Source: Chloroflexota bacterium (GTDB lineage Bacteria; Chloroflexota; Limnocylindria; Limnocylindrales; CSP1-4). From it: a stretch of DNA of 5,913 bases. Below are positions 5,406 to 5,913 of this stretch, in pieces. Made by a program: the position numbers and the translations under genes. The notes under the pieces are model-generated. The model saw only the letters and a list, made by a program, of their open reading frames with translations, did not search any database and was not told the origin of the DNA. Where the stretch lies: NCBI GenBank assembly GCA_021815005.1, contig JAKAHL010000141.1:1-5913 (forward strand), in the 5' to 3' direction. Numbering within the stretch: position 1 is the first letter of the stretch; each line of letters starts with the position of its first letter.

Positions 5406-5727
5406 GCTGCGGCGGCGTGCCGGGCGTCTCCGGGCCGAGGGCGGCCCTGGTCCGCTCGAACTCCTCCACGGTGATCTCGCCCCGCGCGAGCCGCTCGCGC
5501 AGGATGTCGTGCGGGTTCGGCCGCGGCGGGGAGGGCGGCGTCATGGCCGGCCCGGGATAGAACGGCGGCGCGGGCTGCTGCCACTGTCCCGCCGGCGGCC
5601 TGGCGCGGCCGCCTCGCACCGCGGCGATCACGAGCCACGCGATCGCGCCCACGAGCACGACCATGCACAGGAGGCCGAGCAGCCACCACACGCCTGGGGC
5701 CTGGAATTCATGGAACCGGGTGTACAT
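5395..5727 (-). CDS. Small membrane-anchored SHOCT domain protein
   Basis: A 110-residue protein of unknown function. Residues 12-37 (VWWLLGLLCMVVLVGAIAWL region) form one clear transmembrane helix, followed by a basic stretch (RGGRAR, 39-43) that suggests the C-terminal part is cytoplasmic. Residues 44-72 are a Pro/Ala/Gln-rich flexible linker. Residues 73-97 (DILRERLARGEITVEEFERT) are a SHOCT domain, a short C-terminal helical motif with the pattern 'L..L...G.IT.EEFE..K..L'. It ends in a Pro-rich tail. The ATG at 5727 is chosen because GAGGA lies five bases upstream and the protein then begins just before the helix; the frame stays open to a GTG at 5805, but that extension is Arg/Gly-rich and non-conserved in character. 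The gene is convergent with the transporter operon and unlikely to share its function. SHOCT proteins are often thought to mediate oligomerisation; no specific job can be assigned. Confidence 0.8.
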   Translation of the reverse strand: MYTRFHEFQAPGVWWLLGLLCMVVLVGAIAWLVIAAVRGGRARPPAGQWQQPAPPFYPGPAMTPPSPPRPNPHDILRERLARGEITVEEFERTRAALGPETPGTPPQPSA

Positions 5728-5789
5728 CGGGGTCCTCGAGATGCTCGCCGCGCGCCGCCCGGTCTGGCCGGCGGGGCGCCAGCCCCGAC

Positions 5790-5795
5790 AGCCTA
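5790..5795 (-). promoter_or_regulatory. Tentative -10 box for the SHOCT gene
   Basis: Read on the minus strand, TAGGCT fits TAnnnT and lies about 62 bases before the ATG, giving a leader of roughly 55 bases. No matching -35 is seen. This is the best candidate in the region but is weak evidence. Confidence 0.25.
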
Positions 5796-5847
5796 CGCCC
5801 GGCACCGTGAGACGGGCATGAGGGCGCCTGATCGCGCGCGTGGCGGC

Positions 5848-5913
5848 ATCCCGGGTCCCGCGGCCCCGCCCCCGGTCCGGCGCCGCGGCCCGCCCCGGTC
5901 CGGCGCCCCGGCC
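5848..5913. repeat. Degenerate GC tandem repeat, unit about 23-25 bp
   Basis: CCCCGGTCCGGCGCC occurs at 5870-5884 and 5893-5907, 23 bp apart. The full units can be read as 5860-5884 (25 bases) and 5885-5907 (23 bases), both beginning GCGGCCC and differing by two C insertions; a third begins at 5908 and is cut by the window edge, and a looser copy (CCCGGGTCCCGCGGCC) precedes at 5850. No coding frame with plausible content covers the region. It may be an intergenic repeat family or a local duplication. Confidence 0.5.

Noticed and set aside
5728..5805. N-terminal extension of the SHOCT protein from GTG 5805.
   Set aside because: The added 26 residues are Arg/Gly-rich and contain the region of the GAGGA ribosome binding site for ATG 5727; the shorter form begins naturally before the membrane helix.

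Overview
The window is very GC-rich bacterial DNA with strong G/C preference at third codon positions and many GTG starts. Together with gene content this suggests a high-GC lineage such as Actinomycetota or Chloroflexota (for example Limnocylindria-like soil or freshwater bacteria). The taxon is an inference and cannot be settled from this sequence. No mobile element, CRISPR array, tRNA or rRNA is visible.

Layout from left to right. Positions 1-190 are non-coding, with two inverted repeats and a probable promoter that places the transcript start on the ATG of the first gene (a leaderless mRNA). Positions 191-1195 (+) encode an AcuI/YhdH-type NADPH-dependent quinone-oxidoreductase-like MDR enzyme. 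A spacer of about 177 bp, with a near-palindrome and a direct repeat, leads to 1373-2254 (+), an alpha/beta hydrolase of the monoacylglycerol lipase type with its own strong ribosome binding site.

The best-defined system is at 2327-5357 (+): an extended -10 promoter, a TPP riboswitch aptamer, a candidate intrinsic terminator, and three tightly packed genes, ykoE, ykoD and ykoC. Together these encode an ECF-type ABC importer for a thiamin precursor (hydroxymethylpyrimidine) or thiamin: S component, double ATPase and EcfT-type coupling membrane protein. Thiamin pyrophosphate would switch the operon off. The soluble partner YkoF, found in the Bacillus operon, is absent from this window.

At 5395-5727 (-) a convergent small gene encodes a one-TM protein with a proline-rich linker and a C-terminal SHOCT domain. 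The last ~65 bp hold a G/C-only-looking degenerate tandem repeat that runs to the window edge.

Most of the window is ordinary chromosome. The points most worth a second look are the missing conventional start codon of ykoD (a CTG start or a one-base frame error at the GTGA overlap), a possible long-range antiterminator pairing in the TPP leader, the leaderless promoter of the first gene, and the terminal repeat. I did not find a convincing undescribed multi-gene system.
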